Source of the DNA: Pseudobdellovibrionaceae bacterium
GTDB taxonomy: Bacteria; Bdellovibrionota; Bdellovibrionia; Bdellovibrionales; UBA1609
Direction of reading: 5' to 3'
DNA length: 64,000 bases
Assembly (NCBI GenBank): GCA_947444305.1
Contig: CANEZP010000012.1
Coordinates: 1-64,000 of the forward strand
Below the pieces are notes generated by a model. The model was given only the letters and a program-made list of their open reading frames with translations. It ran no database searches and was not told the DNA's origin. Below, one piece after another: positions 7,930-16,839 of the stretch. How positions within the stretch are numbered: the stretch's first letter is position 1; the number at the start of each line of letters is the position of its first letter. Made by a program: the position numbers and the translations under genes.

Positions 7930-10883
7930 AATTTCACATCGTGCGCGCCGGGGCCGGCGCCGGTAAGACGCGCGGATTAGTCGAGAAGGTCGTCGAGATT
8001 TTCCGCATGTTTCAAAAGGAAGGGCTCGCGCCCCGGTTGGTGGTGACCACCTTTACCCGCAAGGCAACGCAAGAGTTGAAAGAGCGGCTGACCGAGCACG
8101 CCTGCAAAGAACAAGACTCCGCCTTACTCCAATTCGTAACTGATCCGAGCAAACTCCACATCTCCACCATTCATGGACTTCTCAATATTTTCCTGCGGCA
8201 GTTCGGCCACCTCGCGGGTATGGACGCTGGCTTTCAACTTGTCGGCGGCGGCGAAAGCAACACGATGGCACGTCTTGCGTTGCGCGAAGCGATGCTCGCG
8301 CAACCCGAGGGTCTGCGCTGGCTCGAAGCCTACGGTTTCGACCGCACGCTGGCGATGTGCCGGCGCTACGATATCGCGAGCCGCGAGCAGGGCGGGCTTC
8401 GGCCGGCAACGCTCGAAGATATGGAGCACGCGGCCGCCGGTGAAATCGCGAACTGGAAAAAAGAATTGAAAGAACTCGCCGCGAATATTCTCGAAGAAGT
8501 CGATGATCCTAAATGGAATGACTTCGGCCACGCCCTCAAAGATTTTGTTTCAACTTGGACGGGGGACGCCGCGCAGGTCGAAAATTTGCCGTCGAAGCCG
8601 CGCAATTCGAAAACCCAAGCCGCTTTCGAAACATGGCACGAGCGCGCGAAAGACGCGCTCGATGATTTTAAAAAGGAAATGAAAAAACCTTGCTGGAACC
8701 GCGCCATCTGGCAAGAGATGGCCACGACCTGGGAACAATTTGCCGAACTGGCCGAAGATTTCAGCCGGCGCTTGGGCGAGCATAAAGAATCCGGCGCACG
8801 CTACGAGTTGTCCGATCTCGAATTAAAAGCCATGGAGATCGTGCGGGCGAAGCCCTTCTTGGGCGCGTTGTTCGCCGACAATTGGGATTTTTGGATGATC
8901 GATGAGTACCAGGATACGTCGCCGCTCCAGGTGGCGTGCCTCGAGGCTTTGATCGGCGGCAAACCGACTTATTACGTCGGCGATCCTCAACAAAGTATTT
9001 ACCTCTTTCGCGGCGCCGAAGTTCGCGTTTTCGAGCAAGCCGAGCGTGCCGTGATGGATCTCGGCGGTGAACAAAAGATCCTGCTGCGCAATTACCGTTC
9101 GCAACCGGATCTCTTACATTGGATCAACGACTTTATGACTTCGGTCAGCCCGCAATTCAACGCGATGGAGCCGCGCGAAGCCGCCCGCTCTCCGTCGCGC
9201 TCTTGCGTGCAGCTACTAAAGGCCGCGGACGAAGCGCAAGAATTGAACGCCATCGTCGATAGGGTGCAGCGATTAATCACCGACGGTGCATCGCTCGAAA
9301 AGATATGCATCCTTGGCCGTACCCACCGCACGTTGATCGAAGTTTCCCGTGCGTTGCGCGAGCGCGGCTTTCCCACGCACGTTCACGCCTCACGCGGCTT
9401 TTCGTTACGGCGTGAAGTCGTCGATGCGCAAGCCTTATGGAAGTTCCTCGTTAATCCGCACGACAATTTGAACTTGATGATCCTGCTACGCTCGCCGTGG
9501 TTTTACGTTGAAGATGCAAAGCTCCGCGAATGGATGAGCGAAAGACCTCATTCACTTTGGCGCAAGCTCGAAGCGCTCGGTGAAAATACTCCCGAAAGCA
9601 TCACGCGCTTACGCCAGGCGCAGATCCGCCAGGTCGAATGCGGTCTCGCGCGCGCGTTCGAAGAAGGCTTGGCCTCGGCCGCATACCTCGATCTTAGCTT
9701 GATCAACGATCCCGCGGGCCGTAAAGAGTCCAACCTCTGGAAGCTGATCCATAAGGCGCGCGCGCTTGAACAAGAGGGCGGGCAAAGCATACTTGATTTC
9801 TTAGAGCGTGAGGCGGGCGCCGACATGCTCGACGTTACGGAAGGTGATGCGACCTCGGCGCAAGAACCGAATTGCATTAACCTCATGACGATTCATGGTT
9901 CGAAAGGGTTACAGTTTGAACACGTAATCGTTCCGCGCATGGGTGAATCGCCGCGCACTTCGCACACGCCGGTGCTCGACGCGCAAGACGGAGTTTTCTT
10001 CTTTCCGGTATTTAGTGAAGAGGCCAACGATGCGCCGGGCGCTTCGCCGTTCGTGCCTAGCCCGCTGGACTACGTCAAAGTCCGCGACCAACGGGAACGT
10101 GAGTTACGCGAGTTCGACCGCTGGCTTTACGTTGCCGTCACGCGCGCGCAAACTACGTTAACTCTAAGTTGGTCCGAAGTCGGTCGCGATTCTTGGGCGG
10201 CCCGCAGCCCGATGTTTGCGCAAGAGCCGGGCGTATACGCCAAGACCTGCTACTCTTACGAAATTTTAAAAGCCGACATGGCCGCCACGGATTTCGTGCC
10301 GGCCGAACAGCCGCAGCGCGAACTGCGTGTGCCTTGGCAGTCCGCCGCCGGCCACGTGGAAGAACGCAAGGCCGTCACCGATTTGATCAGCGCGAAAGCA
10401 CCGTCGACCGGCGGGCGCGAAGATTTCTTAAGACGTTGGCGGGCGCAGAATCTGGGTACCCGCATTCACCGTGCGCTCGAAGCCGTGAAGTACGGGCGCC
10501 ACATTGACGACGAAAGCGAAGAGGCCGTGCACTACGTCCTCAGCCTGCGCGAGCCGCCGATGGAAAAACTGATCCTCGAAGGTGAAGTCGAATGGGGTTT
10601 TCAAGTTCAGACGCCGACCCAAACCGTCGAGGGTCAAATTGATCTGTGGGGAAAACTAGGCAACAAGATCTACGTCGTCGATTACAAGTCGGGTTCACCT
10701 AAAGGTAAAGAGAAAGCCTTCGAACAGCTCGGACTTTATGGCTGGGCTTTAAGAAAATTCGGGCATCGCGAGCCGATGGTGTTGGTCGTCATCTATCCGC
10801 TCGCCGGCAAAGTCGAGATCCAAAGCTTCGATGAGAAACTATTTTCCGACTGGGAAACTAAATTCAGCGGAGCCCAGGCTTGA
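7905..10883 (+). CDS. addA: AddA-like UvrD-family helicase with C-terminal nuclease
   Basis: A 992-residue superfamily 1A helicase. Visible motifs: Walker A GAGAGKT (near residue 20), VVTTFTRKAT (Ia), DEYQDTS (333-339, motif II), VGDPQQSIYLFRGAE (III), LLRNYRS (IV), MTIHGSKGLQFEHVIVP (V) and YVAVTRAQT (VI, near 742). The end is a RecB/AddA-type nuclease with G-T-R-I-H-R-A-L-E, G-Q-I-D and D-Y-K-S-G (926-930). I use the ATG at 7905: GGAGG precedes it by five bases, inside addB, a 25-bp overlap implying translational coupling. The 3' end overlaps the convergent lipoprotein gene by 45 bp. A short Walker-A-proximal N-terminus is usual for the family. Confidence 0.9.
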   Translation: MQGTAPELKFHIVRAGAGAGKTRGLVEKVVEIFRMFQKEGLAPRLVVTTFTRKATQELKERLTEHACKEQDSALLQFVTDPSKLHISTIHGLLNIFLRQFGHLAGMDAGFQLVGGGESNTMARLALREAMLAQPEGLRWLEAYGFDRTLAMCRRYDIASREQGGLRPATLEDMEHAAAGEIANWKKELKELAANILEEVDDPKWNDFGHALKDFVSTWTGDAAQVENLPSKPRNSKTQAAFETWHERAKDALDDFKKEMKKPCWNRAIWQEMATTWEQFAELAEDFSRRLGEHKESGARYELSDLELKAMEIVRAKPFLGALFADNWDFWMIDEYQDTSPLQVACLEALIGGKPTYYVGDPQQSIYLFRGAEVRVFEQAERAVMDLGGEQKILLRNYRSQPDLLHWINDFMTSVSPQFNAMEPREAARSPSRSCVQLLKAADEAQELNAIVDRVQRLITDGASLEKICILGRTHRTLIEVSRALRERGFPTHVHASRGFSLRREVVDAQALWKFLVNPHDNLNLMILLRSPWFYVEDAKLREWMSERPHSLWRKLEALGENTPESITRLRQAQIRQVECGLARAFEEGLASAAYLDLSLINDPAGRKESNLWKLIHKARALEQEGGQSILDFLEREAGADMLDVTEGDATSAQEPNCINLMTIHGSKGLQFEHVIVPRMGESPRTSHTPVLDAQDGVFFFPVFSEEANDAPGASPFVPSPLDYVKVRDQRERELREFDRWLYVAVTRAQTTLTLSWSEVGRDSWAARSPMFAQEPGVYAKTCYSYEILKADMAATDFVPAEQPQRELRVPWQSAAGHVEERKAVTDLISAKAPSTGGREDFLRRWRAQNLGTRIHRALEAVKYGRHIDDESEEAVHYVLSLREPPMEKLILEGEVEWGFQVQTPTQTVEGQIDLWGKLGNKIYVVDYKSGSPKGKEKAFEQLGLYGWALRKFGHREPMVLVVIYPLAGKVEIQSFDEKLFSDWETKFSGAQA

Positions 10884-11435
10884 GGTTAGCGTGACCTTCG
10901 ATTGACCACCTTCAACGGTGGTCATGGGAACGTTGAAGGTCACTTCGTAGGGAGTGCTAAAGTTATCGACGTGCGGGTAAACCGTGCGGAGTTCGACGTA
11001 TTTTTCATCGACTTTGCGAACTTTGCCTTCGAAGCGGGTACCGCCGTAGTCCAAGTACACTTTCCAAATCGTTTTAGCTTTATTCAAATCGTTGTATTCA
11101 TTTTCGGGACTAAAAAAGCGCAGGAAGAATTTCGAATACGCGCCCGACTCCTGCATGACCTTATCGCGCTCGCTTTGGTAGGCGCTTTGATCCCACTGCG
11201 AGAACTGCGCACGCTGCTTCAGAATCTCGGTCTGAAGGTCCGAGCTTAGAATCGTCACGTCGGCCTGAAAGGTTTGATAAAACCCGGAATATTGATTCGT
11301 TTTTACCGTGTGCTTTGAAATCAAAGAGGCGTAGCTCGAAGGGCTCATGGCCTCGACGCCGCTCGAGTTCTTCAAAGGGGCCGCGGTACAACCGGCAACG
11401 GCGATCGCAAAAGTTACGAACAAAAGACGCGCCAC
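10839..11435 (-). CDS. lipoprotein, unknown function
   Basis: A 198-residue lipoprotein with signal MARLLFVTFAIAVAGC (lipobox AVAGC). The middle is helical and charged (SDLQTEILKQRAQFSQW), the end strand-rich (TIWKVYLDYGGTRFEGKVRKV), suggesting a small helical domain followed by a beta domain. It starts two bases after the stop of the lipase-like gene at 11438-12283 and is probably co-transcribed with it. It is convergent with addA and overlaps its 3' end. No family recognised. Confidence 0.75.
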   Translation of the reverse strand: MARLLFVTFAIAVAGCTAAPLKNSSGVEAMSPSSYASLISKHTVKTNQYSGFYQTFQADVTILSSDLQTEILKQRAQFSQWDQSAYQSERDKVMQESGAYSKFFLRFFSPENEYNDLNKAKTIWKVYLDYGGTRFEGKVRKVDEKYVELRTVYPHVDNFSTPYEVTFNVPMTTVEGGQSKVTLTSSLGSAEFSFPVGK

Positions 11436-11437
11436 CG

Positions 11438-12283
11438 TTAGGCTCCTAAGTAGGGATTGAGGAATCGCTTTAAATCTTCAACGACTTTCTCGCGATCGAG
11501 ATCGTTGTAAGTTTCGTGATAACTGTCCGGATAAATTTCGAGCTGATTTTTTTTGCCGGGAAGCTTGTCGTAGAACTCGCGCTCGGCCTCGGGGCTTACG
11601 ATCTTATCTTCGCCGGCGATTTGCATCAGCACGGGCGCTTGGATCTCGCCCGCGTTTTGCATCGCGAGCGGGAAGTTCTCAAGCATGCTTAAGAATAGAC
11701 CCGGTGAGATTTTGTCGTGGCGAAGATTATCGCGGGTGTAGGACTTAATCATTTCGGCATCGCGGGTGAGATCCGAATATTTGATCTCGTTATACATCGT
11801 TAAGTTGGGCAGCCATTTCACGGCGATCCGTGCGGCCGATTCCTTCAGTACGGGGACTTTGATCTTTAAGCCTAAGAGCGGCGAGCTCAGCACCAGCGCC
11901 GCGTATTTCACGCGTTTGCTTTGCAAGTAGCGGAGGGTAACCAAACCACCCATGCTATGCCCGAACATCACGATGTTCTTACCGCCGGCCTCTTTCGCAA
12001 CCATGTTGTAGAAAACTTCAAGATCGTCGACGTAGTACGAGAGATTTTTGACGAACCCGCGTTTACCTTCGGAGCGACCGTGCCCGCGCATATCCCAGGC
12101 GTAAACTTGCCAGCCGTCTTCGCTCAAAGTTTTTGCTAGCGTCCCGTAACATTCACTATGTTCGGCAAGTCCATGCGTAATAATCATCACCCCGCGCGCG
12201 GGAGATTTTTCGGGGTTCCAAGTTTGGAAAAAGAGTTCGGTTTGATCCGGGCCTTTGAATTGCCCTTCGAAGCGTTGTGGCAT
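11438..12283 (-). CDS. alpha/beta hydrolase, monoacylglycerol lipase-like
   Basis: A 281-residue hydrolase of the Hydrolase_4 / lysophospholipase group. The oxyanion-region motif THGLAEHS (36-43), DMRGHGRSEG (64-73), nucleophile elbow GHSMGG with Ser110, acid Asp226 (AGEDKIV) and His256 (SYHETYND) are all present, so it should be active. There is no signal peptide, so it is cytoplasmic. These enzymes usually cleave monoacylglycerols or lysophospholipids; the substrate here is not visible. First gene of a two-gene unit with the lipoprotein downstream. Confidence 0.85.
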   Translation of the reverse strand: MPQRFEGQFKGPDQTELFFQTWNPEKSPARGVMIITHGLAEHSECYGTLAKTLSEDGWQVYAWDMRGHGRSEGKRGFVKNLSYYVDDLEVFYNMVAKEAGGKNIVMFGHSMGGLVTLRYLQSKRVKYAALVLSSPLLGLKIKVPVLKESAARIAVKWLPNLTMYNEIKYSDLTRDAEMIKSYTRDNLRHDKISPGLFLSMLENFPLAMQNAGEIQAPVLMQIAGEDKIVSPEAEREFYDKLPGKKNQLEIYPDSYHETYNDLDREKVVEDLKRFLNPYLGA

Positions 12284-12360
12284 GGACCTATCTTTAGTCT
12301 AATTGGGGGAGGGGTCAAGGTTCGGTTGTGGGCGCGAAGTCTTTCGGCTACCATAATTTT

Positions 12361-12891
12361 ATGACTTCAATGTGGTCGTCCGTTATTTTCATTTTGCTCG
12401 GCGCGGGTGGCGCTTCGGCGTGGGCGCAAGACTCCACCGGGAGCCGCCCCCAAGGCTCCGATGCGCCCTACGAATTCGGCTTACACTTGGGCAATTTGCT
12501 GCCCAACCAGATTTCCGGCGTGGAAGAAATCATGGCGCTGGGTGGTGTGCGCGCGGGCTACCGCCTTGCCGGAGGGTCTTACGCCGAAGCGGGATTTATC
12601 TCAGGGAACGGCGAAGGTGTGCGCTGGAAAAACGCGCACGTTGATATCCGCATGGACATTCCGATCGAAAACCTTTTGGCGTTGGCCTACGTCGGTGCCG
12701 ATAGTGTTTATTTTCAAGGAGTCGGGCACGCGCAAAAGCTAATCTTCGGCGGACACGCGGGCGGCGGCATCATGGCTCACCTCGGTGGGACGGCCTGGTT
12801 CCGCGCGGATATGAAATTCAGTTTCAGCCCCGGCGCATCGCTTTACATCGGCGCGGGGCTGGTCTTCCGGCTAGGTTCAGGCACGAACTGA
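12361..12891 (+). CDS. small secreted barrel-like protein
   Basis: A 176-residue protein with a signal peptide (MTSMWSSVIFILLGAGGASAWA) and a Gly-rich, strand-alternating mature part (ALGGVRAGYRLAGGSYAEAGF, LGGTAWFRADMKFSFSPG, LYIGAGLVFRLGSG). This looks like an eight-strand-sized outer membrane or periplasmic barrel. The ATG at 12361 is preferred over an upstream TTG (12328) because it directly precedes the signal; no clear Shine-Dalgarno is seen. Divergent from the lipase gene. Function unknown. Confidence 0.65.
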   Translation: MTSMWSSVIFILLGAGGASAWAQDSTGSRPQGSDAPYEFGLHLGNLLPNQISGVEEIMALGGVRAGYRLAGGSYAEAGFISGNGEGVRWKNAHVDIRMDIPIENLLALAYVGADSVYFQGVGHAQKLIFGGHAGGGIMAHLGGTAWFRADMKFSFSPGASLYIGAGLVFRLGSGTN

Positions 12892-12904
12892 TTTCGAGAG
12901 CTAA

Positions 12905-13831
12905 CTAAAAATCGTAGGGAACGGCGACCAACCCCGAGCGGTATTTTTCGGTCGCAGTCCACTTGGGCCCGCCGCCCGAACCGAGCGGGTTGAATTTACT
13001 AAATTCCATGTTGTCGCGTGAGGCGAGATTACGCATGCTGTGCGCTTCGATCACGTCGCCGAAGCGTCCCGGGAAAACATGATAGCCCACGTGGGCAGTC
13101 CCTAAGAAAAAAGGGACGCGCGCAAAAGCCGCGGGCGGCTGATCACCGAAACCCACGAGCGCCGTCGCGTTGTCGACGGTCGTGCGATAATACTTTCCGC
13201 CGCGAGTTACGTTCGAGTAGTGGGCGGCGTGGTTGCCCCAAACGGCATTGTGCCGGCGGCCCGCGGCAACTTCAGAAGGTTTCAACGGAGCGATCCTGCG
13301 ATCATCGAGGTCCCACTGCTTCATCTGCTCAACGCTATTCGAAGGATTCCAGTAATAGATTTTCCAACCTAAATCCTGCAGCGCGATCTGCAAATCGGTC
13401 CCGAGATAATCGACCGACCGCATGTGCGCGTTAATCTTATTCCAAGAGGTCAGGCTCAGCCCGCCGGCTTTTTGGAAGCCCTGCTCAAGACACTGCATCG
13501 CCATGGTGATGCAAGCCGTACCGACTTGTTGCCGCGCGATCTCGTACGCTTGCACCTCGCTAAATCCGGCGCCACGCAAGGCCGTCGCGCGCTGTTCAAG
13601 TGTACGGTAATCTTTGCGGCGATTGCCGTAATATTTCGAAGCCCGGTAGCGATCATGGAATTTAACGTGATCGGCGTAAGTATCATCTAAGCACTTAGCC
13701 GCGGTTTGTAAGATGACCGGCAGCTTTTGCTGATGCTCGGCCTTCTCGGCGGCGCTGAACTGAATCAACGCGTGGGCGGGGGGAGTTATAATCGCGGCAA
13801 AGCCGATGATCACGGCGGCAAACTTTAACAT
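12905..13831 (-). CDS. secreted protein of unknown function, possible Cys/His enzyme
   Basis: About 308 residues. The ATG near 13831 has AGAGG eight bases upstream and starts a signal peptide (MLKFAAVIIGFAAIITPPAHA); a TTG at 13945 would place this signal internally. The mature part has a Cys-containing helix (VGTACITMAMQCLEQGF) and later H-V-G-Y-H-V-F and D-V-I-E-A-H-S. This order of Cys then His is reminiscent of NlpC/P60-type peptidases, but the match is weak and I do not assign the fold. Same strand as the secreted gene upstream (13897-14505), 65 bp apart. Confidence 0.7.
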   Translation of the reverse strand: MLKFAAVIIGFAAIITPPAHALIQFSAAEKAEHQQKLPVILQTAAKCLDDTYADHVKFHDRYRASKYYGNRRKDYRTLEQRATALRGAGFSEVQAYEIARQQVGTACITMAMQCLEQGFQKAGGLSLTSWNKINAHMRSVDYLGTDLQIALQDLGWKIYYWNPSNSVEQMKQWDLDDRRIAPLKPSEVAAGRRHNAVWGNHAAHYSNVTRGGKYYRTTVDNATALVGFGDQPPAAFARVPFFLGTAHVGYHVFPGRFGDVIEAHSMRNLASRDNMEFSKFNPLGSGGGPKWTATEKYRSGLVAVPYDF

Positions 13832-13896
13832 CTCGTAAACCTCTGTTATTGGGTGCACGAGAGTTAGATCATTTTCGATTACAAAGCGAGCGGATT

Positions 13897-14505
13897 TTAG
13901 AAGGAGGGTATTTCTTCTTCGATCACGACCTTCGAGTCCCAGCAAATATTGCGCAAAAAATCACAAACGCGCGTGATCCGGCTAGGAATATTCCGCGGTG
14001 CCTGTTTGATGATGTTCTCAATCTTGCGGTCGATGTACGTCGTGCTGACGCGGCCTTCTTTTTCGGTCCGGTGCCGATTGCCCACGTCCACGACGATCTT
14101 ACCGTCCAATTGACGGACCGGGATCATCAGCGAGCCGCTAAAATTTAAGTCGAACATTTCGTCGGACTTGCTGCGATTATAGAATGAAATTAATTTTTTG
14201 CAGTTCTCGTCGATGACCCGGCAACCCAGAGTTTGCTTCGTGATGACCTGCGCAAGATCTTGCCCGGCTTCCTTCTCGAACGGCATCCAACCGGTATCTT
14301 CTTCGTACTCTTCGCTAACGATGACCGCACCTTCATCCCGCAGCTGCTTCAGCATCGACTGCAGATGAGCAAAATCCGCCTCAATCACCGAATTGTCGGG
14401 AATCGCCCGCGAAGTCCAAACGATCGTCAAGGGCGTAGCCTGCCCAGCCGCAAACGCATAGGGCGACACAAAAACAAAAAGAAGAGCCAAAATTTTAAAG
14501 TTCAT
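13897..14505 (-). CDS. secreted protein, unknown function
   Basis: A 202-residue protein. The ATG at 14505 has AAGGTG six bases upstream and starts a signal peptide (MNFKILALLFVFVSPYAFA). The mature part holds four Cys (LGCRVIDENCKK and ITRVCDFLRNICW), likely two disulphides, in a mixed helix-strand pattern. No family recognised. It is the first gene of a probable two-gene unit with the secreted protein at 12905-13831. Confidence 0.7.
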   Translation of the reverse strand: MNFKILALLFVFVSPYAFAAGQATPLTIVWTSRAIPDNSVIEADFAHLQSMLKQLRDEGAVIVSEEYEEDTGWMPFEKEAGQDLAQVITKQTLGCRVIDENCKKLISFYNRSKSDEMFDLNFSGSLMIPVRQLDGKIVVDVGNRHRTEKEGRVSTTYIDRKIENIIKQAPRNIPSRITRVCDFLRNICWDSKVVIEEEIPSF

Positions 14506-14665
14506 CCCCAACACCTTACAATTTCAATACCATCCACAACGCCCCCCAACTGCACCAAGGACAACCCCTGATCACCTACAACCCAAAAAACGTCACCCCT
14601 GAGCCGCCCTGAAGCCATACCCATCTCTCCTATCCAAAAAGAAAAATCCTCCCAAACTCCACAAT

Positions 14666-14691
14666 TTCCTACGCCGCGGACGGCGTAGGAA
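14666..14691. repeat. REP-like hairpin upstream of RAYT gene
   Basis: A perfect 26-bp hairpin: TTCCTACGCCG, loop CGGA, CGGCGTAGGAA. It lies 368 bp before the RAYT gene at 15060, in the same orientation as the hairpin upstream of the paralogous RAYT at 54459-55106. Both have an 11-bp stem, CGGA loop and CGCCG top; the lower stems differ by paired changes. Candidate recognition site of the cognate RAYT. Confidence 0.65.
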
Positions 14692-14851
14692 CGCCACTGC
14701 CAGGACGCTAAATCCCCGCACCCAAACAGATGGGGCCATCAAGCCACCGACCCATGCACCACCCAGAGTAAAACGACCCAAGCAAGAACAACCCAAAGCA
14801 AAGAATCACCGAAGCCAAATCATCACTAGAATCTTAGACCACCGATTCACA

Positions 14852-14918
14852 ACCATACAAATTCCCACACCATACCAATTCCCAAACCATCTCAAATCCC
14901 AACCCATCTCAATTCCTA
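14852..14918. repeat. four-copy ~17-bp tandem repeat
   Basis: Four imperfect units follow each other: ACCATACAAATTCCCAC, ACCATACCAATTCCCAA, ACCATCTCAAATCCCA and ACCCATCTCAATTCCTA (17, 17, 16 and 17 bp). They lie about 140 bp before the RAYT start. No function can be read from them. Confidence 0.65.
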
Positions 14919-15059
14919 ATATAGAGAACTCAATCCACCGAACGAAGCTCGACATTCGCAAACCGAAAAAAAGAAAGTGCGTCCGGCCGACGTGACGACA
15001 GATTACTCAACGACAAACCAAATCTTGAATCGGCAATGTTACTAAATTAATTTACATGA

Positions 15060-15692
15060 ATGAAACAGTTAGAGTTTAAGAAAGTAAAAGGCTGGGGCGG
15101 GAAGAGAAGAGGTGCGGGCCGTAAAAATAAAAGCGGCACGTTGAATCATATGAAACGTGATCAAGCCCGGCCGCAATATCCGATGCACATCACGCTAAAG
15201 CTTCGGCGCGGTTTAATTTCTCTGCGGGGGCCAAAGATGATGAGCGCTTTTCAAAAAAGTCTGGAACAAGCGAAGGTGAAAGGCCTCAGGGTGATTCACT
15301 TTGCGGTAGAATCCAATCATGTTCATCTATTTGCCGAGACGAATAATAATCGAAAATTACGGGCCGGGATGGCTAGCCTGGCGGGTCGTTACGGCAGGGT
15401 CATCAGGAAATTAAGCGGTGGGCGAGGTTCGGTCTTCAATGGCCGTTATCATTCGCGGGTTCTAAAAACTCCGCGCGAAACTAAGAACGCGCTTGCTTAC
15501 GTGTTACTAAATCACTCCAAGCACGAAGGCGTGGCCCCTTACCGCGATGATAAATCGTCGGCCGCTTATTTTTCAGAATGGAACGCTTTGTTGGGTGGTC
15601 GATATCGTAAGCTGCCGGCCGAAGACATTCCCGACTATTTAAGCGGGGCCGAATCATGGCTCGCGCGGGTGGGTTGGCGCCGGGCGAGTTGA
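15060..15692 (+). CDS. REP-associated tyrosine transposase (IS200-like), second copy
   Basis: A 210-residue Y1 transposase of a different RAYT subgroup from the gene at 101-778. It starts with a basic segment, GWGGKRRGAGRKNKSG (residues 11-26), likely a DNA-binding arm. The HUH motif is S-N-H-V-H-L-F-A-E (near residue 85); Y-V-L-L-N in ALAYVLLNHSKH is a candidate nucleophile helix. It is clearly paralogous to 54459-55106 along the whole length. A hairpin with CGGA loop lies upstream. The 3' end is in a 27-bp tandem duplication shared with the convergent hydrolase gene. Confidence 0.85.
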   Translation: MKQLEFKKVKGWGGKRRGAGRKNKSGTLNHMKRDQARPQYPMHITLKLRRGLISLRGPKMMSAFQKSLEQAKVKGLRVIHFAVESNHVHLFAETNNNRKLRAGMASLAGRYGRVIRKLSGGRGSVFNGRYHSRVLKTPRETKNALAYVLLNHSKHEGVAPYRDDKSSAAYFSEWNALLGGRYRKLPAEDIPDYLSGAESWLARVGWRRAS

Positions 15693-15737
15693 TTACGAAC
15701 CAACGCCGGGCGATTTGATTTACGAACCAACGCCGGG
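15678..15737. repeat. 27-bp tandem duplication at a convergent gene junction
   Basis: The unit starting CGCCGGGCGATTTGATTTAC and ending GAACCAA occurs in full at 15704-15730, as a 26-bp variant at 15678-15703, and as a 7-bp start at 15731-15737. It covers the last codons of the RAYT gene and the last codons plus stop of the hydrolase gene on the other strand. The extra copy carries an unused duplicate of the hydrolase 3' end. Confidence 0.7.
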
Positions 15738-16766
15738 ATGTTTCTTCAGCCATTCTTCGGCGCGTTTGTAATCCGTCGCGAAGCTTGGGGAGCAGCCCGT
15801 CGGCATGATGCGGTGATCTTTCGAATCTGAGTCGATCACTTTATTGGACGCCTTGGCGAGGACGGCGTCTTTCAGGTGATCTTGCGAAATATAACCGAAC
15901 GTTTTTTTATCCTTGGATAGAATCGCTAGCGAAGGCGGGAGCTTCTTCATCCGCTCGGCCGTCATCGCCTGCGTGGCTTCGGACAAGGCGCAGAGCGAAG
16001 TCAGCGTGAATTCAAAATTCATGATGGGTGCGGCATCGTCTAAACCGCAAAGCCGTTTGATGGCCGCCTGCAAATCGCGCGCACTTCGCAAACTCGCTTG
16101 GTGATGGTTGCAGGCGGGGCCTTCGGGATGTTCCTCGTCATCACCTTGCAAGAACGTAGGCAGGTCCGAAAGAAAATTCCAGCCGGGCACGTGCTTGGCG
16201 ATGCAAGCCTTCTGAACCCCGGGTCCTTTGGGACCGTCTAAGTTCAGCGCCGGATCCCAGCCGACGATCGCGTTGTATTTACCGGGACGTTCGCTGGCTT
16301 CGTACGCGGCCAACAATCCACCGGTCGAATGCCCCATGAGGAAGGTCGGTTTCGTCAGTCCGGAAGCGATATCTCCCGCGAACTTGACGTCTTCGGTCCA
16401 TTCTTTGAAGTCGGCCTTCTTTAACAGCTCATCGTAACCGCCGTGGCCTTTCAAAATGGGCGCGACGACATCGTAACCCGAAGCTTGAAGTTTCTCGGCG
16501 ATCTGACGCAAGTGCGCGGGGCTGGCGGCAAGTCCGTGCACCAAAACCACCGTACCCTTCGCCTCTTTACCGGTTGAGCGCAACACGTAAGGCGCGGCCT
16601 CGGCGAACACACCGCAATCCATATTACTTTTTTTGTAGTTCTCGAAAGCATCCAGCATTGCCGGCGCGCATTCCGCACCTTCGCAGCGTGGGGCGCGTCG
16701 CTGAATCGAGCAGTCGGCATGGGCGCGCGAGACGAGCGCGGCCAATAAAATGAGTATGAGTTTCAT
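15720..16766 (-). CDS. secreted alpha/beta hydrolase
   Basis: A 348-residue exported hydrolase with signal peptide MKLILILLAALVSRAHA. The fold is shown by VVLVHGLAASP (73-83) and the nucleophile elbow MGHSTGG with Ser147; a late His in DSKDHRIMP is the likely catalytic base. Several Cys in the mature protein (C-S-I-Q-R-R-A-P-R-C, A-E-C, M-D-C) suggest disulphides and fit a periplasmic or secreted enzyme. Substrate unknown; lipase or esterase are the usual options. The 3' end meets the RAYT gene within a tandem duplication. Confidence 0.8.
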   Translation of the reverse strand: MKLILILLAALVSRAHADCSIQRRAPRCEGAECAPAMLDAFENYKKSNMDCGVFAEAAPYVLRSTGKEAKGTVVLVHGLAASPAHLRQIAEKLQASGYDVVAPILKGHGGYDELLKKADFKEWTEDVKFAGDIASGLTKPTFLMGHSTGGLLAAYEASERPGKYNAIVGWDPALNLDGPKGPGVQKACIAKHVPGWNFLSDLPTFLQGDDEEHPEGPACNHHQASLRSARDLQAAIKRLCGLDDAAPIMNFEFTLTSLCALSEATQAMTAERMKKLPPSLAILSKDKKTFGYISQDHLKDAVLAKASNKVIDSDSKDHRIMPTGCSPSFATDYKRAEEWLKKHPGVGS

Positions 16767-16839
16767 TTTCTTAGATTAGCAGATTTAAAGCGGCCCGACC
16801 CCGCGTCGGAAGGCAAACGGGACATAGGACAAGGGAAGT

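Larger units (their letters stand above)
14506..15059. other. A+C-rich non-coding spacer upstream of RAYT gene
   Basis: A 554-bp spacer between divergent genes. Up to about 14930 the plus strand is strikingly rich in A and C and poor in G and T, unlike all neighbouring sequence. It holds a perfect hairpin (14666-14691) and a four-unit tandem repeat (14852-14918), listed separately. I see no credible gene: an open frame at 14593-14796 on the minus strand lacks a ribosome site and follows the strand bias. Confidence 0.6.

Noticed and set aside
14593-14796. 67-residue minus-strand open frame in the A+C-rich spacer
   Set aside because: It crosses the REP-like hairpin, lacks a ribosome site and reflects only strand bias.
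14880-14920. Possible G-quadruplex on the minus strand of the tandem repeat
   Set aside because: The GGG runs are separated by long loops of 13 or more bases, so a stable quadruplex is unlikely.
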